Below are positions 9,579 through 19,748 of a stretch of DNA of 64,000 nucleotides, one piece after another. Below the pieces are notes generated by a model, which did no database searches, was not told where the DNA came from, and saw nothing but the letters and a program-made list of their open reading frames with translations. Source of the DNA: Mycobacterium lepromatosis (GTDB taxonomy: Bacteria; Actinomycetota; Actinomycetes; Mycobacteriales; Mycobacteriaceae). How positions within the stretch are numbered: position 1 is the stretch's first letter; each line of letters begins with the position of its first letter. Made by a program: the position numbers and the translations under genes. The stretch covers positions 558,001 through 622,000 of the forward strand of contig NZ_CP083405.1 in NCBI RefSeq assembly GCF_000975265.2, read 5' to 3'.

Positions 9579-9937
9579 TACGTACTCCCTCTCTGCACGA
9601 CACGCCCAAGTGGAGGGGTGGATTCACGAACGTGCGTGAGTATGCACATTGATTTTGGAATAGCATCACCGATGACTACCCGACAACACTAGACGGTAAG
9701 TGGGCAGATGAATTGTAGTCAACAGCTGCTTTCCGCGGAGAAATGCGTAAGGGTTGCGATAGAATTAACGCTGCGTTCATCTGTGACGCTTTCGCTGAAC
9801 GTAAAGCCTGCTAACGGAAGAGCCTATCGATGCCAAGTGTTTCCCAGTTCAGAGTCCTTTGTCTAGGCGTCGGTAATTAGGTTACAGGTGGTCCTAGGGT
9901 TATATTCGGTAATGTAGACACTACACAGATTCTACTA
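9579..9937. promoter_or_regulatory. Divergent intergenic region between whiB3 and the Rv3415c-like gene
   Basis: These 359 bp separate two divergent genes and hold no coding trace that I can see. They are more A+T rich than the neighbours and must contain both promoters, but I cannot single out boxes with confidence. Confidence 0.45.
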
Positions 9938-10783
9938 ATGACCTCGGTTAGCGCTTTGGTTGAAACTGATCACACTGCGGCCGTTGAGCCAATGCTTGTT
10001 GCCGCTGCCTTTGGAAATCAGTCGGGCCGTTGGCCGTTGCCGATGGCGACCACACCTCACCAACTGTGGTTGCGAGCCGTCGCGGCCGGTGGGCAGGGTC
10101 ACTACGGCAGCGCCTACTGCGACCTGGCGGTGCTGCGACGCAGCGCTTCGGCCGGGCGATTGGCTTCGCTGGCGCACAGTACACACGGATCGTTCCTGCG
10201 CCAGCTCGGTTGGCACTCGTTGGCGCGGGGCTGGGATGGTCGTGCCTTAGTGCTGGCCGGAGCCGATTCCGAGGCTCGTGCCGATGCATTGATCGGGCTG
10301 GCGGCCGACGCGCTCGGCGTCGGCCGTTTGGCCGCCGCGGCGACATTGTTGGCGCGGGTGGACTCGGCGCTAGCTCCGGCCCAATTGCCGGCTCAGGTGG
10401 CAGATCGGTTGATGGTGCGCCGATGCTGGGTAGCCGCCGAATTAGCGATGGCCGTCGGTGACGGAGCGACCGCTGTGCGCCACGCCAAGGAAGCGGTTGA
10501 ACTGGCCCAGGGTGGGAGAGTCGTGTCGGTGCGGCACCAGGTCAAAAGCGATGTCGTGCTGGCCGCCGCCCTATGCAGCGTCGCCACCGAGCGCGCCCGT
10601 GCCGTCGCCGAGGCGGCGCTGGCAGCCACTGGCCGATTAGGGTTGATACCACTTAGTTGGGCACTGGCTTGTTTGCTGCTCGATATCGGAAGTGTCACGT
10701 TTAGCGGACCGGAGCTGTCCGAGCTTCGCGGTTTCTGCGCAGACCAAGTGCGGCACGCCGGTGGAACCTGGCGTAACACGTAA
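9938..10783 (+). CDS. Conserved hypothetical protein (Rv3415c-like), helical, alanine rich
   Basis: An open frame of 281 residues whose position just before sigD and opposite whiB3 matches Rv3415c. It has no signal peptide or membrane segment. The sequence is alanine/leucine rich with repeated helix pairs (for example residues 95-190), such as DALIGLAADALGVGRLAAAATLLARV and ATAVRHAKEAVELAQ. These look like TPR-type helical repeats, but I cannot identify a catalytic motif. The open frame amid decaying neighbours (whiB3, sigD) suggests it is still under selection. In M. tuberculosis the protein is about 275 residues, so an internal start a few codons downstream is possible. Function unknown. 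Confidence 0.8.
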   Translation: MTSVSALVETDHTAAVEPMLVAAAFGNQSGRWPLPMATTPHQLWLRAVAAGGQGHYGSAYCDLAVLRRSASAGRLASLAHSTHGSFLRQLGWHSLARGWDGRALVLAGADSEARADALIGLAADALGVGRLAAAATLLARVDSALAPAQLPAQVADRLMVRRCWVAAELAMAVGDGATAVRHAKEAVELAQGGRVVSVRHQVKSDVVLAAALCSVATERARAVAEAALAATGRLGLIPLSWALACLLLDIGSVTFSGPELSELRGFCADQVRHAGGTWRNT

Positions 10784-10863
10784 AATGGTATCTGTCCGTT
10801 TTGGTTTAGCTGTGTCTTAGCCTGGGATGTGTCCTGACCGTAGGGTTGGAGAGACCGCCGTCA

Positions 10864-11326
10864 ATGACAGTTAAAGGGGACTGTCTCGACGCTATGGTAG
10901 CTGAGGCCGTGGCTGGTGATCGGAATGCACTTCGGGAGGTGCTGGAGACCATTCGCCCGATCGTCGTGCCATATTGCCGCGCTCGAATCGGCACGGTTGA
11001 GCAGGGTGGTCTGTCAGCTAACGATTTGGCGCAGGAGGTTTGCCTGGTGGCCGTAACTGCGCTGCTCCGCTACCGGGATCGGGTACGCTCGTTCCTGGTC
11101 TTTCTGTATGGCATTGTCGACCACAAGGTCGCTTACGCCCATCGGGCTGCCGGCCGCGATCTTGCCTGCCAAGCAGCGCGAGATCCTCATCTTGCGTGTG
11201 GTCGTCGGCCTGTCTGCTGAGGAGATTGTCGCCGTCGGCAGCAACATCGGAGCGGTCCGGGTAGCCCGGAATCGCGCTTTGTCGCGGTTGAAGTCTGAGA
11301 TCGTCGCGGCGAGTGATTGTGCCTGA
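10864..11326 (+). pseudogene. sigD: RNA polymerase sigma factor SigD pseudogene
   Basis: The N-terminal half reads as an ECF sigma factor: DAMVAEAVAGDRNALREVLETIRPIVVPYCRARIG (region 2.1) and LSANDLAQEVCLVAVTALLRYRD (region 2.2-2.4), up to VAYAHRAAGRD near 11160. Then about 40 codons of the linker are missing and the frame shifts. The C-terminal half continues in another frame from ILPAKQREILILRVVVGLSAEE (region 4) to EIVAASDCA and TGA at 11324-11326. The deletion plus frameshift destroys the protein. The partner anti-sigma gene downstream is also broken. Confidence 0.93.
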
Positions 11327-11329
11327 ATT

Positions 11330-12120
11330 TGGTTATGCGATTCCGGAGTAGCCAGCTTTGGACGAGGTGGCCTGTATCGTTTTGCATCTTCGATGCGCTC
11401 GCCGAACGTCATGCGGTCGACTTCGACGATCCCCGTGATTGACATGCTGGCCATCTTGCTAGCGTACTGGCGCGATGACTTGAGGTGGCCCAACGGCCAG
11501 CGCATTGGTGTCCCAAGAGGAGGCCCGTCGAGGCGCTGTACACTGGAATTGCGTGCCGGCGCACTCCTTGCGACCGGGCAGCGGTCGGATCAGTGGCAGC
11601 GACGCTTCTAATGCTGAGTGGGCTGGGCACAGTGGTGGTTGATGCTCGTCCCGGATAGACGTTGCACGGCTTGTATACGATGTTCTTCAACGCAGCGCAG
11701 GTCAATACTAATCAGTCAGATTGTGTTGTCCGCCAAGTCCGAATTAGCCAAGGTTCACAACAAATGATCGCTGAAGGCCAATGGGATCAGGCTGAGAATC
11801 AGCTGGCTGAGGTCAGCAGCAGCGTGTAATTGATAGGCGACGATAACCGCAGCGATGACCTGATGAATGAAGTGAGTCTGTTGAACATGAAGGTGGAGAA
11901 CCACGACCCGAATGCAACGTTTCCGGTGCCGGAAACGAGGCCGACTGTGCAGGCCGCCTCAACCACCTTGACCACTACGCCTCCAGCGGAGGTGGGCATA
12001 CCGTTCCTGCGCCGCCTGGCTAGTCCTCGATCTGGTTGTCGCTTTCCACCGGCGGGCCGGCACCACCATCACCGGCTGTCGGCAAGGTTCTTTTTCAGAG
12101 CCGCCCGGCGTCACGCTCTA
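11330..12120 (+). pseudogene. rsdA: Anti-sigma-D factor RsdA pseudogene (Rv3413c-like)
   Basis: Fragments in three frames align in order with the membrane anti-sigma factor of SigD: DALAERHAVDFDDPRD, then LLAYWRDDLRWP, VVDARPG, QQMIAEGQWDQAENQLAEVSSSV, and NEVSLLNMKVENHDPNAT followed by a Thr/Pro-rich tail. Stops and frameshifts occur between each block. It follows sigD directly, as in M. tuberculosis. The proline/threonine-rich extracytoplasmic tail appears to run to about 12120. Confidence 0.87.
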
Positions 12121-12581
12121 AGCTAAAGCGTTGCCGTGACGTTACCGAGGCAAGTGCTGCGGCTGCGGCCAGCAGCGACTACCATCGCCTCCTAAGATTA
12201 TTCGCCTGCTGCGTGGCCAGTTGCATGGCTGTGACTTTGGTGCTCGATGGCCCAACAAACATCGTTTGTTTGCCTGATAACTTTATACCTCCATTCTGAA
12301 TGCAAATATTGTATTTTACTGTGCATTTGCTAGGTGATTCATGCATCGGGGGTGGTTCGCGGATCTGACCAGCACACCGTCCGGGTTCGGTTCATTTGGA
12401 GCTGGCCGCGGGGATTAGGCACCCTCATCTCGAAGACATGCTCGTGCGAGCGTGCTGTCGACCGGGTTCTGCTGGATTTAGTTCGGGGAGGTGCCCGATG
12501 TCGACTGCCTATGAGTGATCCTAGCGCTGCTGTCGCTGTGGACTGTGCGATGTGAGATCAAATGCGTTTGAAATAGTTTTG

Positions 12582-12623
12582 AAAAAGGGACAAAAGAAAT
12601 TTAAAAAGGGACAAAAGAAATTT
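12582..12623 (+). repeat. Two perfect tandem copies of a 21-bp A-rich unit
   Basis: Units at 12582-12602 and 12603-12623 are identical (AAAAAGGGACAAAAGAAATTT without any mismatch over 21 bp; core GGGACAAAAGAAA). The second copy ends 16 bp before the ATG at 12640. The 460 bp before the repeat (12121-12581) show no gene that I recognise. Confidence 0.85.
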
Positions 12624-12639
12624 AATGTGCAGGAGTCAC

Positions 12640-12915
12640 ATGAGTGGTGGGCTTGGTAGTCGGCGGGGTTCTGCAGGGTTGAGGACAGGTGTCGTTGTTG
12701 CTCTAATGGCCGGTTCTAGTGGCGTGGTCGCCGCATCGGAAGATTTGAGTGGGTGGCACATATTATGCACCCGGGGACGCGGGGCACCCTGCCAGGTGCC
12801 TTGGCTGGATAGCCAACCGCAAGAACTTGTCGTGGGTAATTTCACCGGCGTGGACTTGAGGAACGTTAGGTTTGATGTAGCCGATCTGCGCGGCACGGAC
12901 TTCACCAAATGCTAA
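12640..12915 (+). CDS. Small putative exported protein with C-terminal pentapeptide-like repeats
   Basis: The open frame from ATG 12640 encodes 91 residues; an AGGAG at 12631-12635 is 4 nt upstream, which is why I prefer it to ATG 12625. The N-terminus has arginines then a hydrophobic run (TGVVVALMAGSSGVVAAS) that could be a signal peptide. Two cysteines follow (LCTRGRGAPC). The last 25 residues fall into five-residue steps, NFTGV DLRNV RFDVA DLRGT DFTKC, the pattern of pentapeptide-repeat beta-helix proteins. I do not recognise the gene. It could be the 3' remnant of a larger pentapeptide protein given its setting in a decay zone. Its frame is clean and it has a plausible ribosome binding site, so expression is possible. 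Confidence 0.45.
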   Translation: MSGGLGSRRGSAGLRTGVVVALMAGSSGVVAASEDLSGWHILCTRGRGAPCQVPWLDSQPQELVVGNFTGVDLRNVRFDVADLRGTDFTKC

Positions 12916-13562
12916 TCTGAGTGAGGATCAGAGCCGATGCTCCATAGTGATCCCTCACATGTAGTTGAGCGGTGTATATCATACTATACTATGGCATTTC
13001 GACGAACTGATGGGAGATCCAGATGTGCTCTCATCGTCTAACACGGGTACCAACTTCCCTACTTATTAATTTATTAATCATTCTCGGTGGCATAAATCCG
13101 TGACTTCTCTCTCTCGGGTCCCGCCAGAAGCTATCTACCAAAAGAGATCGAGCGTCGACGAGTGCATTAGTATCGACCCGGTCACGGTTCGCACATCAGC
13201 AAACGGCAAGCCAGTTGACTTGTGGGTGCTGCGTCCCAGCCGTACTTTGTATCCAGCTGGATTATGATTTATATACCGCTGATCACCCGAATAGCAGGGG
13301 CTAAACAACGGTTCATACAGATGTCAATAACAGTCGACGTTAGCCAACTAGGAGCATCTGTGTGTCGTTGCTGTATTCCTGGGGGCCGTTTGGGCGGAGT
13401 GCACGACACACAATCTCCACGCGTTGAGGGCGATTGCCCGATGTGGTTGCTAGATGCTCTGCTTCAGCATTAACCGTGTGGCCGGCCAACTAGTAGCCAG
13501 TGCTACCTGTTCAGTTTTCCGGGCCGATTGATGCCGATTGATTGAGCGCAAATGCTGTGTCA
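12916..13562. other. Non-coding decay region
   Basis: About 650 bp without a gene I can identify. It is A+T richer than average and contains a short direct repeat of TTATTAAT near 13060-13078. No long frame aligns with a family I know. Confidence 0.4.
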
Positions 13563-13976
13563 TCAGTGACGGCGGTGATAGCCATCCGCGTCTGATGTCG
13601 CTTGGTTCAGTGAGGCATCTGCGTATCCCCGGCAGTAATCCCACGTGACGTAGGAATCCGGTTCGGGGTCGTAGGCCGGCTCGTGCGGGCGGACGGTGCC
13701 GTCGATCAGTAGTTGCAGCAGGTTGGCACGCAGCATGTCCCAGTCGTGATAGTGGTCTTGTTGACACTCGTCACAGCACACCACAAGTCCACGAATTCCC
13801 TTATGCGCCAACAGTGCCTCGTAAACGGCCAGGTCAGCCAAGTCGGCTTCGACCGCAATCCGCTCCTGCTGGTCTAGCGGTTGACCCGGCTCTACGGCAT
13901 CGAGCGCCGCCGACGGGTCGCAGGGGTCGTCAGCAAACGGATCGGGTGGCAGACCCGGTGGGAGGTGGTCACGCAC
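13563..13976 (-). CDS. Conserved actinobacterial protein, DUF5319 (Rv3412-like)
   Basis: The 137-residue acidic protein starts MRDHLPPGLPPDPFADDPCDPSAALDAVEPGQPLD and contains a VVCCDECQQDHYHDWDMLRANLLQLL core with Cys and His residues that could bind metal (CCDEC and HYHDWD). The C-terminal part reads YDPEPDSYVTWDYCRGYADASLNQ. It matches the M. tuberculosis protein I remember at this position (Rv3412, 136 residues) along its full length, including the opposite orientation to guaB2. No function is established. An intact frame flanked by pseudogenes argues for continued selection. Confidence 0.9.
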   Translation of the reverse strand: MRDHLPPGLPPDPFADDPCDPSAALDAVEPGQPLDQQERIAVEADLADLAVYEALLAHKGIRGLVVCCDECQQDHYHDWDMLRANLLQLLIDGTVRPHEPAYDPEPDSYVTWDYCRGYADASLNQATSDADGYHRRH

Positions 13977-14080
13977 GCTTCTAGCCTACGCAGGCGGGCA
14001 GCAATAACGCCAGCAGCCAAGACCGATGTTGTTTCATTACCGGCGCAACACCCGGCCAAGCGAGCCCAGAGGATTGGTAA

Positions 14081-15715
<1,635 letters not shown>

Positions 15716-15723
15716 CGCCCGAT

Positions 15724-16851
15724 ATGGTCGAGATAGGGATGGGCCGGGTGGCCCGTCGAACATATGAGCTTCGTGAGATCAGCATCGTGCCGTCGCGTCG
15801 TACTCGCTCGTCGAAAGACGTGTCGACGGCTTGGCAACTTGACGCCTACCGGTTTGAGATCCCCGTGGTGGCACACCCGACCGATGCGTTGGTGTCGCCG
15901 GAGTTCGCCATCGAGCTGGGCCGGCTCGGTGGGCTGGGTGTACTCAACGGTGAGGGGCTGATCGGCCGCCATGCTGATGTCGGTGCCAAAGTCGCGCAGT
16001 TGATTGAGGCCGCCGAGAAAGAGCCCGAACCGGCGACTACGGTCTGGCTGCTGCAGGAACTGCATGCTGCGCCGCTGAATCCGGACCTTTTGGGTTCGGC
16101 GGTAGCTCGGATCCGGGAGGCGGGAGTGACCACCGCGGTGCGGGTCAGCCCGCAAAATGCCCAAATGTTGACGCCCGTGTTACTCGCGGCCGGAATTGAC
16201 CTGCTGGTCGTCCAGGGTTCCATCGTCTCGGCCGAGCGTGTGGCCAGCGATGGTGAACCACTCAACCTGAAAACGTTCATCTCTGAGCTCGACGTTCCGG
16301 TGGTCGCCGGCGGTGTGCTCGACCACCGCACGGCGCTGCATCTGATGCGCACTGGCGCTGCTGGCGTGATCGTCGGCTACGGCTCCACTAGCGGGGCCAC
16401 CACCTCCGATGAAGTGTTAGGCATCAGCGTGCCGATGGCTACTGCGATCGCCGACGCAGCTGCCGCGCGACGCGAATACCTCGATGAGACCGGCGGTCGC
16501 TACGTGCACGTGCTGGCCGACGGCGATATCCACACATCTGGCGAGTTGGCCAAAGCTATTGCCTGTGGTGCCGACGCGGTGGTGCTGGGTACACCGTTGG
16601 CCCAAAGTGCCGAGGCGCTCGGCTGCGGGTGGTTCTGGCCGGCCGCGGCGGCGCACCCGTCGCTGCCACGTGGGGCGTTGCTACAGACCGCAGTCGGTGA
16701 GCGACCGCCGTTGCAGCAGGTGCTGAATGGGCCTTCCGACGACCCATTCGGCACCCTGAATCTGGTCGGTGGTCTGCGCCGATCCATGGCCAAGGCCGGC
16801 TATTGCGACCTTAAGGAATTCCAGAAGGTTGGTCTGACCGTCAGCATCTGA
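15724..16851 (+). CDS. guaB3: IMP dehydrogenase-like protein GuaB3
   Basis: This 375-residue (beta/alpha)8 protein (MVEIGMGRVARRTYELREISIVPS...) is the IMPDH/GMP-reductase family member found in actinobacteria beside guaB2. It lacks CBS domains. Landmarks include HPTDALVSPEFAIELGRLGGLGVLNGEGL, VVAGGVLDHRTALHLMRTGAAGVIVGYGS and HVLADGDIHTSGELAKAIACGADAVVLG. The loop that carries the catalytic Cys in IMPDH (SICTTR) reads GSTSGATTSDEV here, so IMPDH activity is not expected; the true reaction is unsettled in the literature I know. An alternative TTG start overlaps the guaB2 stop at 15712. It is translationally close to guaB2 and likely co-transcribed. Confidence 0.93.
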   Translation: MVEIGMGRVARRTYELREISIVPSRRTRSSKDVSTAWQLDAYRFEIPVVAHPTDALVSPEFAIELGRLGGLGVLNGEGLIGRHADVGAKVAQLIEAAEKEPEPATTVWLLQELHAAPLNPDLLGSAVARIREAGVTTAVRVSPQNAQMLTPVLLAAGIDLLVVQGSIVSAERVASDGEPLNLKTFISELDVPVVAGGVLDHRTALHLMRTGAAGVIVGYGSTSGATTSDEVLGISVPMATAIADAAAARREYLDETGGRYVHVLADGDIHTSGELAKAIACGADAVVLGTPLAQSAEALGCGWFWPAAAAHPSLPRGALLQTAVGERPPLQQVLNGPSDDPFGTLNLVGGLRRSMAKAGYCDLKEFQKVGLTVSI

Positions 16852-16917
16852 GGTTCGGCCCCGAACGTATGGCCGGGGGGGCTAACGCTGGTGCCAAAGG
16901 CGGGCCATACTGGGGCG

Positions 16918-18645
16918 ATGAAGCCGGATTATGACGTCCTAATCATTGGTTCAGGGTTTGGCGGCAGCGTCAGTGCGCTGCGGCTCACGGAAAAGGGTTA
17001 CCGTGTCGGCGTGTTGGAGGCGGGCCGTCGCTTCGCCGATGAGGATTTCGCCAAGACGTCCTGGGATCTGCGTAAATTTCTCTGGGCGCCGAAGCTGGGC
17101 TGCTACGGCATCCAACGCATCCACCTGCTGCGCAACGTGATGGTATTGGCCGGCGCCGGAGTGGGAGGCGGTTCGCTGAACTACGCGAATACGTTGTATG
17201 TGCCGCCGGAGCCGTTCTTTGCCAACCAGCAGTGGGCGCACATCACTGACTGGCACAGCGAGCTAGCGCCGCATTACGACCAGGCGCAGCGGATGTTGGG
17301 TGTGGTGTATAACCCGACTTTCACCGATGCCGACCGGATCGTCAAAGAGGTCGTTGACGAGATGGGGTTTGGCGACACCTTCGTGCCGACCCCGGTGGGG
17401 GTGTTTTTCGGCCCTGATGGCACTCAAGCGCCGGGTCGGACCGTGGCCGACCCGTATTTCGGTGGCGTGGGGCCAGTGCGCACCGGCTGCTTGGAATGCG
17501 GTTGCTGTATGACGGGTTGTCGCTACGGCGCCAAGAACACACTGGTGAAAAATTATCTCGTCCTAGCGGAATCAGCAGGTGCACAAGTGATTCCGATGAC
17601 GACGGTGAAAGGATTCGAGCTGCGGTCCGATGGGTTGTGGCAAGTCCACACGGTCCGCACCGGCAGTTGGCTGCGCAGGGGCAGACGCACGTTTACCGCT
17701 GCGCACCTGCTGCTGGCCGCTGGCACATGGGGGACGCAACATTTACTGTTCAGGATGCGTGACCAAGGTAAGTTGCCTCGTCTGTCGCAGTGCTTGGGTG
17801 TGTTGACTCGGACAAACTCGGAGTCGATTGTCGGTGCCGCGACTTTGAACGTCATGCCCGACCGAGACCTGACGCACGGCGTGGCGATCACGTCGTCGGT
17901 TCACCCGACGTCGGACACACACATCGAACCCATACGCTACGGCAAGGGGTCCAACGCGATGGGATTGTTGCAGACCTTGATGACTGACGGGCCCGGTCCC
18001 GAAGGCACCGATGTGCCGCGCTGGAGGCAGTTATTGCATCAGGCCAGCGAAGATCCGCGCCGCATGCTGTGGCTGATTAATCCCCGTCGGTGGAGCGAAC
18101 GCACGGTGATCGCGTTGGTGATGCAGCACTTGGACAACTCGATCACCACGTTCACTAAGCGCGGGAAACTGGGGATCCGCTGGTACTCCAGCAAACAGGG
18201 AAATGGAAAACCGAACCCGTCGTGGATCCCGATCGGCAACGAGATTACCCGACGTATAGCGGCCAAGATCGACGGCGTGGCCGGCGGTACTTGGGGTGAG
18301 CTCTTCAACATTCCACTAACCGCGCACTTTCTTGGCGGTGCGGTGATTGGCGACAACGCTGAGCACGGGGTCATCGACCCCTACCACCGAGTCTACGGTT
18401 ACCCGACACTGTATGTGGTGGATGGCGCCGCGATTTCGGCGAACCTGGGCGTCAACCCGTCGTTGTCTATCGCTGCGCAAGCCGAGCGTGCAGCCTCCCT
18501 GTGGCCCAATAAGGGTCAACACGATCAGCGACCTCGGCAGGGTGAGTCGTATCGTCGGCTGGCCCCGATAGCCCCGGAGCACCCGGTAGTGCCTGTTGAG
18601 GCGCCGGGAGCGCTGCGGTGGCTACCCATCGATCCAGGTGGGTAG
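16918..18645 (+). CDS. choD: GMC-type FAD oxidoreductase, cholesterol oxidase-like ChoD
   Basis: The 575-residue flavoprotein opens with the Rossmann FAD motif VLIIGSGFGGSVSALRL (GSGFGGS at residues 11-17) and has the GAGVGGGSLNYANTLY segment and the C-terminal NLGVNPSLSIAAQAERAA FAD contact. A Cys-rich ECGCCMTGCRYGAKNTL motif near residue 195 could bind a metal or FeS centre. It is the orthologue of Rv3409c, long annotated as cholesterol oxidase and linked to virulence, but not needed for growth on cholesterol; its substrate remains uncertain. ATG 16918 is preferred because it begins MKPDYDVL as in M. tuberculosis. It follows guaB3 by 66 bp on the same strand. Full length is retained with no broken motif. 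Confidence 0.92.
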   Translation: MKPDYDVLIIGSGFGGSVSALRLTEKGYRVGVLEAGRRFADEDFAKTSWDLRKFLWAPKLGCYGIQRIHLLRNVMVLAGAGVGGGSLNYANTLYVPPEPFFANQQWAHITDWHSELAPHYDQAQRMLGVVYNPTFTDADRIVKEVVDEMGFGDTFVPTPVGVFFGPDGTQAPGRTVADPYFGGVGPVRTGCLECGCCMTGCRYGAKNTLVKNYLVLAESAGAQVIPMTTVKGFELRSDGLWQVHTVRTGSWLRRGRRTFTAAHLLLAAGTWGTQHLLFRMRDQGKLPRLSQCLGVLTRTNSESIVGAATLNVMPDRDLTHGVAITSSVHPTSDTHIEPIRYGKGSNAMGLLQTLMTDGPGPEGTDVPRWRQLLHQASEDPRRMLWLINPRRWSERTVIALVMQHLDNSITTFTKRGKLGIRWYSSKQGNGKPNPSWIPIGNEITRRIAAKIDGVAGGTWGELFNIPLTAHFLGGAVIGDNAEHGVIDPYHRVYGYPTLYVVDGAAISANLGVNPSLSIAAQAERAASLWPNKGQHDQRPRQGESYRRLAPIAPEHPVVPVEAPGALRWLPIDPGG

Positions 18646-18667
18646 CGCTGGATGACGCCACTGCGTT

Positions 18668-19115
18668 AGCTGAGACTCAGCGGCGCACCGCTAACTACCC
18701 GACTGTGTTCGCCGTGCACGTTGACCGGAGCATCGCCCATCAAGGTAAACTCTATGCATGAGGCGTGGCTGCTTGTTGTAGTCGTCGATTGCTCGGTGCT
18801 GTGTGATTGGTTCTCCTAAACGGTGACGTCGCCCGGCTCCCGATTCCAGCTGATGGTGTTCTCGGTCCTGGTGATTCATCGTTGGAACAACTCCAGCAGC
18901 ACACTCGGTTCGTCGGTGTCCAGACCGACGAAGCGGTGCACAAAATTTCCCAACAGTAATGGGCTCAACGATCTTCGGGTGCATCCGCGCCACCGGATGT
19001 TCGTTCCGGAAATCCGGGTTCTCGAATGCCTGCTATCATTTCCACTGCGTGTTGGTCATCGATTCGAACGATTCGAGCTCCGATCCGACTGCCCAGCTTG
19101 GTGACGTTTATCGCG
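18668..19115 (-). pseudogene. Alkyl sulfatase/taurine-type dioxygenase pseudogene (Rv3406-like)
   Basis: On the minus strand the sequence begins TKLGSRIGARI, the N-terminus of the Fe(II)/2-oxoglutarate sulfatase, then jumps by a large deletion to FRNEHPVARMHP, HRFVGLDTDEPSVLLELFQR, and TQHRAIDDYNKQPRLMHRV in a third frame. The last segment contains the distal metal His and substrate Arg of the family. Stops and frameshifts lie between blocks. Orientation opposite to choD fits M. tuberculosis synteny. Confidence 0.85.
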
Positions 19116-19184
19116 TGTGTACTCTATTCCATCCTTTCGGGACTAGCCGACGTAGTCAGTTCGATTACATCGGCTAGTGCAGTC

Positions 19185-19746
19185 ATATGACTACAAGCTT
19201 CGGCAACCCGCTCACGCAAGGCTTTTACCGGACGAGAAGAGGTTACGGCGGCATGCCACCGACTTGTTTGCCGAGTGCGGTCCGGACGCGACATCGATCC
19301 GCGACATCGCCGCCTGATCGAAGGTCAACCATGGACTAGTGTTTAGACCCTTCGGAACCAAAGAACAATTGTTCGGTGCTGTGCTCGATCACTTGGGTAT
19401 GACCCTGACCGGTCTGCTGCACTCCGCGGCGTAGGGGGACGTTGTCGAGCGTGTGCTCGATCAGCATATGGGGTCTTGACCTGGACACTACTCGACAGTT
19501 ATCCGGTGGGGTAGATGCAGAAGTGATTTCCCAAAGTTGCAGAGCTGTTCTATAATTATGCGGCCATGTAATAGCAGCGAACTCAGAACACGGTTGACAA
19601 TAGCTAATTCCCTTGTATCGCAATTTGGTTAGCAAATTATTCGCGCCTATGCTGCGTTGGGCGATCGGTATCGACGAACCTGACCGATGCGCAGTTTCAG
19701 TGGGTCGTCCATGACCAGGTGGCCTAGCTTATCGAGCAGCATTGAT
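19185..19746 (+). pseudogene. TetR-family regulator pseudogene (Rv3405c-like)
   Basis: The helix-turn-helix part reads ATDLFAECGPDATSIRDIAA-stop-SKVNHGLVFRPFGTKEQLFGAVLDHLGM, a textbook TetR N-terminus with one in-frame TGA at 19317-19319. The ligand domain is visible in other frames as LLDSYPVG, FPKVAEL and FAPMLRWAIGIDE, ending near 19746 beside the convergent GH65 gene. In M. tuberculosis this regulator acts on the neighbouring sulfatase gene, which is also a pseudogene here. Confidence 0.87.
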
Positions 19747-19748
19747 TA

